From positions 145,320,344 through 145,384,343 of the forward strand of contig JAOWCC010000577.1 of NCBI GenBank assembly GCA_030867875.1: a DNA stretch of 64,000 nt. Reading direction: 5' to 3'. The notes beneath the pieces are model-generated. The model saw only the letters and a list, made by a program, of their open reading frames with translations, was not told the origin of the DNA and searched no databases. The stretch comes from Actinernus sp. WN-2022 (lineage: Eukaryota; Cnidaria; Anthozoa; Actiniaria; Actinernidae). A program made the position numbers and the translations under genes. Positions 43,591-55,239 of the stretch are shown piece by piece. The stretch's first letter is position 1; the number at the start of each line of letters is the position of its first letter.

Positions 43591-43917
43591 GTCTCGTGCC
43601 AGACAATCTATTTTTAGAAACTGTGCGCAGCGCTATTGACCTCTAGGCGATGATAGATTTCGCCATCGGACGGTATTCTTGTTTGAGGTACGTTTCCTAG
43701 GTTTTATGCCACATCTCATTTTACTCTCGGTCATAATACATACCAGCGCAAACACCGTGATCTGTAGGCCAACACTAAAATAAGTTTGGGCGTGTTTTTG
43801 GCTGTCGCTCGCCAACACGAAGCCAGAAATACCCCGGAGAAATAAACACTCAGCACCGAATAATTTATGATGAGCGAAGCAATGTTCAACTCTCAAGGTA
43901 AACTTAAACAAGAATCC
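43591..43917. other. No recognised feature
   Basis: A 96-codon minus-strand ORF (43633-43923) has no family pattern and runs into repeat block D. Confidence 0.35.
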
Positions 43918-45226
43918 TCTCACGGCCGAGGTTTTGGTTCGAGAAATTAAAGGTTTCCAACAGTTCCCTTTATAGTTCTGTAATATAATGAGCAGTTTTG
44001 GGAAGGAGGGTAAAAAGCTTTTAAATATAGATAACCAACAGGCATTTCAGTTAATAAATAGCAATATGGACGCGATCAGCGAGCTGCGATAAAGAGCCGC
44101 AGGGCTGAAAGAACAGTAGAGAAATATAGTGATAGCTCCATCATAGGTGGACAGGATATACAACTTATAATATGGGACAAATATAAACATACATTTGAGA
44201 CACTCATCTATTAGTACTCTGAACCTGGAGAACAGCAGACTAAATTGTAAGCGTGCGTTACATTAATAAGTAGAGGTCAACTTCTTTAATTTACATCGAG
44301 AAATACAAAAATATTAAATTACATATATATACTAGGGGAGCAGAGAATGAATGTCACCGCGCTACCGGCCACTCCTAAAGACTGCTAAATTCAGCTAATA
44401 ATTCTTCCCTTCGGTTATTAGTAAAAGGATTTCAAATGAAAGTGTATTTCATCTTCACTCTCATGTGGCCCGAGTAAAATCCCAGATGGGCTCTTCTTAC
44501 ATATTAATCCGTAGGTCACGCTTGCATTATGTTTACATTACTAATTAAACCACACCACCCGCAAAGAAACGACACAATTTTGCATCTAGAATGTATTAAA
44601 CACAATATTTCGTTACATACCTCTTTCATTCTAGAATCTTCCCTGCTAACAGAGGTCTCTCTCTGTCTTGGTAAAATGGAAGGCGAGGGAGAGACCTCTG
44701 CCGACATCCGACGCTTTCTCTGTCGCGCATGCGTGAAGTTTCCTTGGCAACAAGTGACGCGTCTCACGTGTACTTATAGCGCACGAAACAACTGTAACAA
44801 ACAACTGACACGTACAGCTATTTCCGGTAAAACGTGTTTTCATAACTGGTTTGACTCGTCCATGAATGTGGACGGCAAGCATCGGATGTCGGCAGAGGTC
44901 TCTCCCTCGCCTTCCATTTTACCAAGACAGAGAGAGACCTCTGCTAGCAGGGAATCTAGAATCCAATGCCGCTCTAAAATCAGCAAAACGAAAGTCTGCT
45001 TTTGAAAGAATATTGATGTCTCCCTTCAATTCCCAAATCTTCTTTGACGCGACGACTCATTACAACCACATGCGAGATAATAGAGCGTGGAAGAAGGAAG
45101 TCATCACGGTCTTCCTTGCGTACTTTTACAATGAATATTGCAGCCAAACACTAAACTCTTCTGGGCTTGACGTTCCAAACTCGGCAATTTGAGGGTATCT
45201 TCCCAAGGAAATATCGACAGCTTTCC
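43918..45226. repeat. Segmental repeat block D, copy 2
   Basis: Homologous to 30073-30690 and 31310-31671. It lacks the CRE-like tandem repeat. It carries a 316-bp foldback element and, at 44497-44541, a piece matching the outer end of the Gypsy LTR (CCGTAGGTCACGCTTGCATT). Confidence 0.7.
44639..44954. mobile_element. 316-bp foldback element with 9-bp target duplication
   Basis: TTCCCTGCTAACAGAGGTCT and its near-complement form arms of about 72 bp that include GGCGAGGGAGAGACCTCTGC. TCTAGAATC is duplicated at 44630-44638 and 44955-44963. Both other block D copies (about 31409 and 51509) have the empty site with a single TCTRRAATC. Size of duplication suggests a Mutator-like element. Confidence 0.9.
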
Positions 45227-46931
45227 GCCATTTTGCATTTAAAGTTTCTTCAGCTGGTAGTTCGCACGCCAACACCTCTTGGATATGTTGTCAAAGGATG
45301 TGCGATACTTCTGTAATGCTTAACTGATCAAAGTATTTTGAAACCTGATAAAAGCAGGCCTTTATCTGCACTGAGTAGATTAGAGCTGCTAGTTACAAGT
45401 ATTAACAATGATCGAAGCACCAAAATAATCACTGACGTCATAGGTAGTTATGGATGAGCATGACGAGTTAATCAGTTTGTTATTGAACTTGCTTGATGAA
45501 GTGCTTGTATAAATGCCCAAGAAATATTATAAAAACGGCCATATTATAAACATCTTATAAACCGAGCTCGGTTGGTATATACAGGAAACTTTTGACCTTC
45601 TTCCTGTACAGACTCAGTTAGTATTTTCCTATACAGACATCCTGCTCTGTTTATACTAAAACTAAATACAACTAGTACAGGTGCAAATAAGTAAACGAGA
45701 AATAAATAAATGGTCAGCAGGTCCTGCGGCTATTTGAAGATTTTGTACTTGTACTTTAATTTACTCTGAAAACAATATTATGTACATTATCATCGATTAA
45801 GTCTACAAAGCAAACTCCAGTTTTACTTAAAGTGCGTATAAGCCCTGGCTAATTATATTTCTTACGAAGAGACTAGATACAAAGGATTTCGAAATTTAAA
45901 AGGTTGATTTGATTTATTTGTCATGGTGTATTGGCCGTTCAAAGTTGCCCAAAAAACATGTCTTGGGTTGCCTGTGGACGAAAATCAAGCGCGCTAGAGC
46001 GCTTTACAAAATTGGCACTGGATCTAGTTTGACGTCATAATAATAATAATAATAATAATAAAGGTTTATTAGACAGCATTTCCATGAATGGCTCTTCATC
46101 CGTCTAGAGTTAAATATATCACAATTTATTTGTTGAGAGCTAATTAAAATATTTACAATATATATTTGTTAAGAGTTAAAATATATATATATATATATAT
46201 ATACAGTACTTGTGTGATTATGTTATATAGTTCTGTTGATGACGTCACGTTTTATTCTCGTCCTAGTACCCGAAGGTGCGCGAAAATTATTCTACATTTG
46301 CAAGTTTAGTCGCTAAAAAAATTATGAAAACATTTTTATTTAAAGAAATCGTTTCTCAACCTTTTAAGGTCTAAGCTTTCAAAAAAAGCATAACTGGCCA
46401 GGGCTTATATGCACTTTAAGTTTTTTTAAGGTTAATAATTCATGTATCATAGCATCAGTACGTGGCAATATAAAAAGTCCTGAAACACCCAGAACGGCAA
46501 CCTAACAATCACTCGTATGCATAAGCTTACATAAAAAAGCATTTTGAACATTATAATTGTGGTTAACATGGGTCCCCTTATTGGCGAGATAATATTTCCC
46601 CATTGTATAGCAAACAATATAATTAAATACACGGTCGTGAATACAATGGCCTGGAAACGTAACTTATTCAATGAAGCGTTAATGAAGTACTCAGGAGTTA
46701 GTGATTGGATGCAAGTATGTATTAAACCTTCCGCTTGCATGCACCTGTGTTCATTAGTTATAAACAGGCAGTGACGCGGAGGTTATTGGATAAATATTGA
46801 GATACTAATGAAGAACATCGCTTCTAAAGAGCTTTACAAATCAATATCTGTCGTAGTAAAGGAAGAAACTCATCCCCAGCTGAAACTCCAGCGACAAACT
46901 TGTTACGTGCCCTAAAAACCCGGCCCTCGTA
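45227..46931. promoter_or_regulatory. GPCR unit 3, upstream region
   Basis: Copies 26250-26840 and 26870-27531. As in unit 2, the minus-strand GPCR is cut off at its start codon. The CRE is at 45433-45440. It carries an insertion at 45826-46420. Confidence 0.55.
45826..46420. mobile_element. TIR element with nested LINE tail
   Basis: CTTAAAGTGCGTATAAGCCC and its complement (GGGCTTATATGCACTTTAAG) bound a 595-bp insertion that is missing at the equivalent site near 26860. Inside, 46036-46200 is a LINE 3' end on the minus strand with ATT-type units. Confidence 0.7.
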
Positions 46932-47996
46932 ATGGCGGCGATTTATGGTGATGGCGCTAATATTTGGAACAAATCCAGTCGTGATACCATGAAAGCATTA
47001 CAGCAAACTATACAGCAAAATACCACTATGAGCTTGGTCATAGGAATCGTCATGGTAGTAACAACCCCCATTATTGTCCTCGCCAACGGAACCGTCATCA
47101 TTGCAATTTGGAAAGATCCGTTTAAGCAACTTCGTAAAAGACCATCGAATATTCTCATCACAAGCATGGCCTTCAGTGATTTACTGGTTGGACTTGTCTA
47201 CTGCCCATTGCAGGCCTATATCTTCATTACCTTGAGAATGGGTTATGAAGTGATGAACTACATTGCAGCGGCATTTTCATTTGCTGGTGGTTTCTTGATA
47301 TTAGTGTCCGTTTTTCATATCATTGCATTAATGTTCGATCGGTGTATTGCTCTGGCTGGTCCACTGAGCTACCCCTCGCGAGTGACACGAAAACGTACGC
47401 TGGTTACTATTGCAGTTATCTGGTTCTACTCTTTGACTATTGGGTTTATACGGGCTCTATTTTTCCGATATTACTACATCACTTCTATTCTATATATCGC
47501 CCATATTAATGTTGCCGGGATTGCTTCAACGTTGTTAAGCTGTATAATCATATTTAGTGTAAAGAAGCACAACAAACAGCTTCTACAGAATCAGGAGTTG
47601 ACTCAGAGCGACAAGACAGCGAAGGCTTTAGGAAAACGGGAAAGAAAACTGGCTAAATCATTGTTAGTAATAATGTTGGCTTTTAAGATTTGTTTTTTGC
47701 CGTTTGTTATCTCCTCGACTTTATTTATAGTGTGTAGTCAATGTTACTCGAATTTGCATGTTTTGATGGTGTTTCACTGCATATCGTATGTTTTAATCGG
47801 TGTTAACTCATGCGTTAATCCATTTCTTTATGCATTTCAACTTCCTAACTTTAAAAAGCCAATGCTAATGATATGTAAGAAAGTTTGGTGTTGCTTTAAA
47901 AGGCCTTCATCTGAAAGAGCTGTTAAGAATTCCAATTCGCTTCCAAACGTCGACAGAAAAAGCAACGAAAATAAATCAGAGGACACTAAGCTTTGA
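46932..47996 (+). CDS. Class A GPCR, intact, 354 residues (paralogue)
   Basis: Differs from the receptor at 27532 by about 20 of 354 residues. Changes cluster in the N-terminus, TM1, the top of TM2-TM3 and the TM6-TM7 region (for example V265F, Y282H, M284I). Intracellular loop 3 and the C-tail are identical. It keeps N52, D83, D136-R-C, W164 and N296-P-F-L-Y, and lacks the TM3 cysteine. C143 is G. Start and Kozak-like context (CGTAATGGCGGCG) are identical to the twin. Expect similar G-protein coupling with possible ligand or kinetic divergence; ligand unknown. Confidence 0.9.
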   Translation: MAAIYGDGANIWNKSSRDTMKALQQTIQQNTTMSLVIGIVMVVTTPIIVLANGTVIIAIWKDPFKQLRKRPSNILITSMAFSDLLVGLVYCPLQAYIFITLRMGYEVMNYIAAAFSFAGGFLILVSVFHIIALMFDRCIALAGPLSYPSRVTRKRTLVTIAVIWFYSLTIGFIRALFFRYYYITSILYIAHINVAGIASTLLSCIIIFSVKKHNKQLLQNQELTQSDKTAKALGKRERKLAKSLLVIMLAFKICFLPFVISSTLFIVCSQCYSNLHVLMVFHCISYVLIGVNSCVNPFLYAFQLPNFKKPMLMICKKVWCCFKRPSSERAVKNSNSLPNVDRKSNENKSEDTKL

Positions 47997-48775
47997 AAGC
48001 CTTCTTAGAGTGTAGTTTTTCCTCGTTTATACTGCACTTAAACTGTTGTCGTAACATTCAAATCCAGTTGTAGTGATGCCTAAAGTTTCATTGCAATCAT
48101 TTCAGCCGAATGACGAATCATCTAATCATAGAATAAGACAGTGGGTAATCATGTAAATAGTGTAAGTAATAGATACAGAATGAGTGGTTGTGCTTTATCG
48201 GAGTTTGTAAATCCGATAAAGTACGGACACGAATTCTGTATCTAAAGTCTAGATGTAGAGTTTTCAGGTATTTTGGCGATACGTCTTATTTTGGCCAAGA
48301 AAATCGAACCAATATTTATGTAAATCAGGACGAAATCGCTCTTGTGGGAGTACGTGTTTACAACCTGGCGTGAAATTTTGAGTTCGGCGCTAAGTTTGCG
48401 TAACGGACATGCGCAGTGTGTGCAAAACCACATCCCACATTGGTGAGACGGTCTGTATGCATCGAGACAGGAATTTTACCGTAATTTTTTTGCCACCAGC
48501 AGAGGAAGTCAGTCTCCAAATCTTCAGTAAATTTAATAGTACCTAAATGTGCGCGCGTTTTTCCCTTTAAACAGAAAGTTCAATTCCGGTATAAAAGGGT
48601 CATCGCCAGGCCACTGACACCTTAGTTGTCACTCAGCCTTTGTCGAATGAACATGATGTGATGCTCCGCTTGAGTGCTCTCTACTGATTGCTTAGCGAGC
48701 GAAATTCAAATCAAACACATAGATGTTTAACTTGAGAGTAAGGGCTACAAGAGTTCATAAACGGCCACAAAAACC
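47997..48775. repeat. 3' part of GPCR duplication unit 3
   Basis: Homologous to 28597-29755 but lacks its 500-bp internal segment. Around 48580-48720 it has sequence missing from unit 1. Confidence 0.65.
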
Positions 48776-49309
48776 GCCTAAAGGCTGTCATAAACAACTA
48801 TCTTCCCTCTGTTCACTTTTTGATGGCTTGTTTCATTTTAAACTCTCAATATTTTGCATTTTAACAGGAGAGGCTGCTCGCCTACGTACGCGATAGTTCT
48901 TCACTTGCTATGTAATTTGAATTTCAAATTTCGAGTTCGCCATGCGTGAAAAGCTTACCGGCCATTTATACCGGAACTTCTTTTTTATCTCTCTATATTT
49001 TTTAATTTAAACATATAATGTCCTAGTGTTTGCCTCAAGAGCACCATGTGCTCACCTAGGAAGCTCACACTACCGTTACAATTACAAGTTTTACAGCGAA
49101 AAAGGTAGAGAAAAAGGAAACGACTTATAATAATGATAGATAAAGCAAGGAAACAGAAAGCACGAACAATAGATCGCAATAAGTAAATAATAAAAATAAT
49201 ATGTCAAATTATATTGTGATAATTAGAAAAACTTACAGGGACCAAAAACAATACTTTTTCATAACTATAAAATTGATAATACTACTCTAAAGCCAGTTAA
49301 ATTAATCAA
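48776..49309. other. No recognised feature
   Basis: AT-rich spacer. No supported feature. Confidence 0.3.
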
Positions 49310-49760
49310 AGCGCTTTGTTTCAATAATATAAAACTATATTGCTGTAATATTTTTATTACTGCTCAATTCATAAGAGGCATGGAGTAGTATGTTCACTTT
49401 TATACTATCCGATGTAACTTGCCAGTGAGGGATTAAAAGTGCAACGGAGGCAAATAACGTATGACGCAAATAACGTATGACGCACTGCGGCATATAGAGG
49501 ACAATCGAATAAATAGTGTTTAACAGTTTTCTTGGCAAATCCGCAGAGACAAAAAGCTGTTGGTGCACAATTAATTTTAAATAGGTTATCATTTAAAGCA
49601 GAGTTACCTAATCTTAAGCGAGTGTGACATATTGATGCAAATCTAGTAACTGAAAAATCGTAGTCTGCCGGTCATAATCATTACTACTAAAGCTTTCCTT
49701 TAGAGCTTTCTTACAACCAGGTAATTGCGGTATGCTTGCTACAGTTGGACTTAAATCGAC
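49310..49760 (-). mobile_element. LINE C-terminal zinc-knuckle fragment
   Basis: The minus strand reads FASICHTRLRLGNSALND and then CLCGFAKKTVKHYLFDC, the C-terminal cysteine-histidine motif of an apurinic-endonuclease-type LINE. A tandem CAAATAACGTATGACG duplication (49450-49485) shifts the frame after VRHTLFAS. Confidence 0.65.
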
Positions 49761-49880
49761 ACTGCCTGTCTGTACATATGCAGTGGTAACATTATAAATA
49801 GTTAACTATAATTATATATTATATTAATAGCTATATTATATCACCCAGCTAGATTAGCTTTTAGGTTATTCTGGGTGACA

Positions 49881-50032
49881 ATAGACCTTTCCCGCGTTCA
49901 ATCGAACAATGGAACAATTGGTCGACATTGCGTTAGACACAAATACAGTAAATGTACGAAAATATCTACTCCAACCTCGAGTTGGTGCCATTGTTCGTAG
50001 CCATTGGAGCGGAATGGGAGAAAGGTCTATGG
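49881..50032. mobile_element. MITE, AATAGACCTTT family
   Basis: The ends AATAGACCTTTCCC and GAGAAAGGTCTAT are inverted; inner parts (ACAATGGAAC / GCCATTGTTC) pair again. It shares terminal bases with 54057-54201. Confidence 0.6.
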
Positions 50033-50744
50033 CGTATATCTGTTTTGTAATGTTCATTTTTATAATTATTGTAATTTATAACCCAAGGTAATAAACTGCT
50101 GTCATTGTTGGTTGAGAGATCTCCCCCGGTTGCATACTGAACTGTTTAATAAAACATCAGCGTCGATCACTATTACAGACACTGATGTTAACGTTCAATG
50201 AATCATAGGGAGCATTTCAGCTCTCAGATTCCAGAGTCCTCGGATTTTGAAGCGTAGACGAGTATTCGACGGTGGTTTCAAAGTACGTCACGTGGTACAA
50301 ATGGAGGCCGGCCTCTGATTGGTAGTTGCTTTCATGAATAATTCATGAGTAGTACAAATTCCCGTCGAATCCGGTGACTCGTACATGAAACATTACTTAG
50401 AAAATATTGACTTCAAAACATTAAGCAAATATAAACCCTTTACTACGTAACCTTAAAATAGACATTGTTTGTGTTACTAATTTCATATTCCAACTGCTCG
50501 ATTTACGTATTAGTTTTTACTAATCCATGACAAAATAATGAACGCCCTGCTAATTGCGATAACGATATGTCAAACCGTTGAGCAGGCATAAGAATTAAAA
50601 AAAAAGTTCTTAATTGTAATGTTTCATCCATTTTATTGAATTGTTAGTTATTTCGGATCCGGCGTCGTTCGATTAGGGTTCTTATTTTGTTTTCCCAGCT
50701 GATTACTCCATCGGCTGTCTTTTTTTTATGTAGAAAAAGGGGGT
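50033..50744. other. No recognised gene; short shared blocks
   Basis: GTCGAATCCGGTGACTCGTA at about 50364 also occurs near 29130 (as GACGAGTA), so a dispersed repeat is present. ACTGATGTT-like blocks near 50160 echo repeat family B. Confidence 0.35.
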
Positions 50745-51035
50745 TCGGTCAGGTGCCAGCCATAAACGGTGTCACGACGTTTTCACAAGTTGGGTTATCA
50801 TTATATATTTTTTCCCGCCAATGGTGGGTTGCACCAGTGGCGGAACAAGATGCCTCATTAGCTACTTTTGTTTTTCCAACAACATGGCTGCTACCATTGT
50901 GATTTTACTCCCTTAAGAATGATTGCAACCCAAGAATAGCGGGACACCGTTCTGAAGTTAACCTAACTTGTGAACACGCTGTGACAAAGTCCTGTAGTAT
51001 GCGAGACGGACGCTACTGGTTATGAGCTCCTGGTT
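50745..51035. mobile_element. Composite MITE, second copy of the 3.9-kb core
   Basis: Inner ends TGTCACGACGTTTTCACAAG (50770) and complement (ending 50986), with the same CAACATGGCTGCTA core as 3895-4076. The right outer arm has one GACGGACGCTACTGGTTATG unit where the other copy has eight. Confidence 0.7.
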
Positions 51036-51154
51036 CGGTCGCACGCCTCTCTTACCCCCTGCACCGTACCAGATATTTATCGCTAGGCAACTTATCTTTC
51101 ATTTAATTCCATTTTTAACAAATTGTGCTCATATGATATAAGTAACTTTTCTCC

Positions 51155-51745
51155 TACCGTTTCCTTTGCCCAATAATATGATGTGACTTAGGATGGGTCC
51201 AAGTCTCCAAGATCTAAAGAACAACGATTATTATATATCCTTTATTAATAAAGATAGGAGGGACACAACTTGTACAATAAAATTATTGCAAAAAAAAAAT
51301 CCCACTGTTTATCATCCCACTGTTTATCAGCATACCAATGAGTATATAAGGCCTCGGCGCATGAAAAGTTCGACGTTTGAATTGGGCCTAACAGTCGAAT
51401 AAATAATTATGCAACAACACATTAAACCACAACACCCGCAAAGAAACGACAGAATTTTCCATCAAGAATGTATTAAATAAAATATTTCGTTACATACCTC
51501 TTTCATTCTGGAATCCAACGCCGCTCTAAAATCAGCAAAACGAAAGTCTGTTTTTGTTTTGAAAGAATATTGATGTCTCCCCTTCCCAAATCTTCTTTTA
51601 CGTGCGACTCAAACCACATGCGAGGTAATAGAGCGTGGAAGGCGGAAGTCGTCACGGTCTTCCTAACTGCGTACTTCTGCAATGAATCTTGCAAGCCAAA
51701 AATTAAACTCTTCTGGACTTACGTTCCAAACTCGGCAATTTGAGG
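51155..51745. repeat. Segmental repeat block D, copy 3
   Basis: Matches 31119-31640, including GGATGGGTCCAAGTCTCCAA. Supplies an empty site for the 44639 foldback. A GCATGAAAAGTTCGACGTTT stretch at 51358 resembles the end of the satellite-bearing element near 9430. Confidence 0.65.
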
Positions 51746-52079
51746 AAGTATCGACAGATTTCTTTCGAAAGTTTGCCCACGATTCCCAAATTTTGACTGC
51801 ACACTTCGTTGAACGTCTCGTATTCGCTAGCTATTTTGCATAAACACAATTCCAACGAAAAATGTTTTGATTTCATGTTCATTTGCACGTGAATTTCAAA
51901 ATATAAAACTATTTCAGTCACGTGCATGTGATTTCGAAATATGGACCTTGTGATATTTATTTATCACTCACACACCAACAAAACCGAGATTTTAATCTTA
52001 AAACATATTTCTTTTATTTATTTCTGGGTTAAACGGCATAAGATAAATAGACCAGTTCCCGGTAAATTCCGACATTTTG
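51746..52079. other. No recognised feature
   Basis: Spacer; nothing supported. Confidence 0.3.
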
Positions 52080-52322
52080 AAAGGGGTGCAAACATGGCGC
52101 GAAATACAGTGTTTGTATGGACCTGTGTGGGAATCCGATGCCAAATAAAATCCGTAAAATCGAATTTCTGAAATATTCTTCAGATACAAACTTACATAGA
52201 TATAGTTCGGGCTTCCTGTGGCTTATCTCGCCAACTACGTAAACATACACATGCAAGTTGGTGAGATGAGCTACAGGAATCCCGAGCTATATATAAACAA
52301 ACCTGAACCACAGGAAGCCCGA
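52080..52322 (+). mobile_element. SAP-type transposon fragment, second copy
   Basis: Reads GIRCQIKSVKSNF before a stop, like 43190-43225. It is followed by a small inverted pair (TTCGGGCTTCCTGTGGCTTA, 52207, with its complement near 52270) and CCACAGGAAGCCCGAGCTGT at 52308, the terminal motif of the family. Confidence 0.55.
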
Positions 52323-52479
52323 GCTGTATTATGAGCGCGCGCTAAAATCAACACATAACAGCAGAATAAAGTCAAAAGGTATTTTATTTCACAATTTGCT
52401 AGGAAATCAGTGACAAATACACAAAATGGGAAGATGGTTAGCCTGTGGTAGGCCTGCGTGCTAAACAACACAGCTGTAC

Positions 52480-53562
52480 TCTAAAATATACCTCATTAAA
52501 TTGTAATAGATAGGAATTAGGTCCGAGGCAGGAACACCGTTCCAGCGTAAAGTTCTCAGAATATACAAACGCTTGGAGGCTTTCTTTACTAGTAACAAGG
52601 TATCTGAAGTGGACTTGTCAGTCCACTTCAGATTATTATTAAGTGTTAGGCCAAAGACTTTGTGAGACTGGGCATCTTCCAAAGGTAAATCGTCGAGGCA
52701 GAGAGTAGGAATGTTCAAGTAACGTCTGAGGAAGTAGATTGTCATCACTTTACATTTTTTGGAGTTGAACGTCATATCGTTCCTCGAAGCCCAGGCAGAT
52801 ATTTCACTTATGTCAGATTGAATGAAAGAGGTTACTGCCATATCGTTTGTCATAATTAGAAATAAGATCGGGCCAAGTTTAGTATTGTGGGACACCTGTC
52901 ACAGGGGGCCCAATCGGTTTTAATATCATATAGGGGCCCAATCGGATATAATATCATTACGTACCGCTTGAAAACGGTCGGAGAGAAAACTACAAATCCA
53001 GGATATTAAGGGTCTTCTGACCCCTAAGTTAACAAGTTTAGTGATTAAAATGTTATGGTTTATCCGGTCAAAGGCCTTACTGGCATTTAACTGCAAAATC
53101 TTCAAGAATCTTTGACAAGCACGACGTCAACGCGATGGGTCTCAGGTCTTCTTCAGCTGTGACTGGCTTAGTCTTTGGGATAGGAGAGATGTGGGAATTA
53201 TTCCAGATGTTGGGGAAGATTCCCGACTGCAAAGATGCATTAAATATTTTAGTTACGGGAACGGTAAGTTCATAAGCAAAGCTCTTAAGTATACGGTTAG
53301 GCACTCCATCCGGTCCAGATGATTTATGTAAGCAGCATTGAAGTAAGTTGTTGCAGATTTCTGTTTGGTTTAAAATAGGCAACTGTTCATAGACTGGGAG
53401 GAAGGCAGGCAGGGAACAAGTGTCTAGAGTCGGTATATTCGAATTCACGGGGAGAAAGAAACTGTTCATAAGGTTCGTCAGGTTAAGACCCGAGATACGC
53501 TTGTCACCCTTATCCAAGGATAATATAAATAGATAATTATGGGTGGCTAATCTACAAAACAC
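52480..53562 (-). mobile_element. LINE with internally deleted RT
   Basis: The minus strand has SSGPDGVPNRILKSFAYEL, IFPNIWNNSHISPIPKTK, SKAFDRINHNILITKLV and LGPILFLIMTNDM. The segment that should hold the xADD active site is missing: the frame goes from NDMAVTSFI straight to SEISAWASRNDMTFNSKKC. Two stops lie near 52900-52920. Confidence 0.8.
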
Positions 53563-54056
53563 TCAACTATCACGCGGCGGCCATTTAAGTCCCAGGAGAA
53601 TAAAAACCTTTGTTTTCGTCCGGTAAACTCGTTCTGAAACCCACCAGTGCGAGGCTACCGGGACCAAAACCTTTGTTTTATTGAAGATGGCCGAATTAAC
53701 TTCGATAATAATAGCCCATTGTATGATTTTCTTTCCTACATACCTTGTGTGTTACTGAAAGAAAGGGGGAAGAAAAGTTAAAAACGAGAAAGTTGGTAAC
53801 ATCTCAAGTAAATTATTCCGTGAAGTTTACTGAACCGCCGCATATAGCGAATTCAAATAAGGTAATCTACGGAGTTGGGATTACAAATTGGTGCAATGAA
53901 GTTACGAAATGCCATGGTAAAGATTAAAACATTAAAGGAAACTATAACATAAGGATAATTAGGAAACTGCCGGTGAAGAAAATGAAACAAAGCATCAGCA
54001 CTGAACACTGATTAAACTGAGACAATCTCGGTTCTGATGGATGATGTGGCGATGGT
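53563..54056. other. No recognised gene; decayed MITE ends
   Basis: CACGCGGCGGCCATTTAAG at 53570 and AAGATGGCCGAATTAAC near 53683 look like a diverged relative of the MITE at 54057. Confidence 0.35.
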
Positions 54057-54201
54057 ATAGACCTTTTCCACGCGGCGGCCATCTTGGAATAAACCTATTG
54101 TTAATGCTTACACAGCCTCGATCTCAAACGTGTTTAACGGAGGCTGGGTAAGCATTAACAAAGGTTTATACCAAGATGGCCGCCGCGAGGGAAAGGTCTA
54201 T
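54057..54201. mobile_element. 145-bp foldback MITE
   Basis: ATAGACCTTTTCCACGCGGC and its near-complement form arms of about 58 bp around a loop of about 25. The terminal bases match the MITE at 49881. Confidence 0.75.
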
Positions 54202-55046
54202 TGATGATGTTCATACCTCATGTCCGCGTGGGAAGAAGCCTGGTAACAATAATGGTATCAGAACGAGGCCAGTTCTCCCAAAGTTTGCAAATTGGAGTCG
54301 GTCAGAAATGTCTTAGTTTCTGTCGTACCGCACTGTCGTATTCTTTTGTGTCATAAGGAATTGACGTTATTTTCCACTATCGCCTGTAGATTGTTCGGTT
54401 CCTGTGACAAGCTGGGTGACCTGGCCTCGCTCTGATGCCTTTATGAATAAGACCAATAGTGCAATGTACAGTTCGAACTTGTTTTACAAGCTATTCTCAG
54501 TTCGTTCAGGGTATCTTCAATTTATAATCTATTTGATCAGCAGATCGCATGCACTATAAACAAAACTGAGTATCAACTTCGCATGTAAACGATGTAAACT
54601 ATAACAAAATTAACGATCTGATAATTCAGTGGATCAACAATCTTAGAGTTGATCAGAGTGGGATAATCGCCATGGAAGCGAGTTACGCTTTGAGTGGGTT
54701 GTACATCTTTTTAGCTCTTCCGGATAGAGCAAAATACGACTAAAGCCTGGTTTCCACAGGCTTCCGTGTGTTTCTCATGTCGTTTTTTTTGTTGTACGTG
54801 GAGACAACAACAAAGATCTAGACCAGTAATAAGTCGTTCCAAATACCTCGTGAGTATTCCCCTCCTTAAGCTCCCTCCCCCAAAGTTCTTTAGTAGGTAG
54901 GAAGTAAAAATATAGGTCCACATTTGCGAACAAAGGCGACCATGTAGGCTGTACGATGGGTCACTATATAGTACCTGTAAAAACTAGTGTTGATCTGCGT
55001 TGGTGGGGAAGATAAACATGGGTATGATCAATTAACTAAAAGTAGA
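54202..55046. other. No recognised gene
   Basis: 54735-54835 (AAAGCCTGGTTTCCACAGG onward) resembles, in reverse, 63500-63640, so both may be copies of one repeat. No ORF supported. Confidence 0.35.
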
Positions 55047-55090
55047 TTAAAGAGAAACTAAACCCTAAAATAAATCCAACGTCTATACAA
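55047..55090 (+). mobile_element. Partial TTAA MITE end
   Basis: TTAA followed by AGAGAAACTAAACCCTAAAA copies the first 45 bases of the element at 9557. It is cut by the Penelope-like sequence. Confidence 0.6.
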
Positions 55091-55239
55091 AGATGCTAAC
55101 CGCCGTGGTGAGCGAGTAGCAGCTAACGTTTCGAGCGCTAGCCCTTGGTCAGAGCAAAAGAGGGAATTGTGGGTGGGGAAACGATTGATAAAGTGTTGAG
55201 TGCATGAATACCGCGGAGGAAACAGTACTCGGATCAATT

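Noticed and set aside
44529..45005. 158-codon ORF
   Set aside because: Runs through the arms of the 316-bp foldback element and repeat block D; no family pattern.
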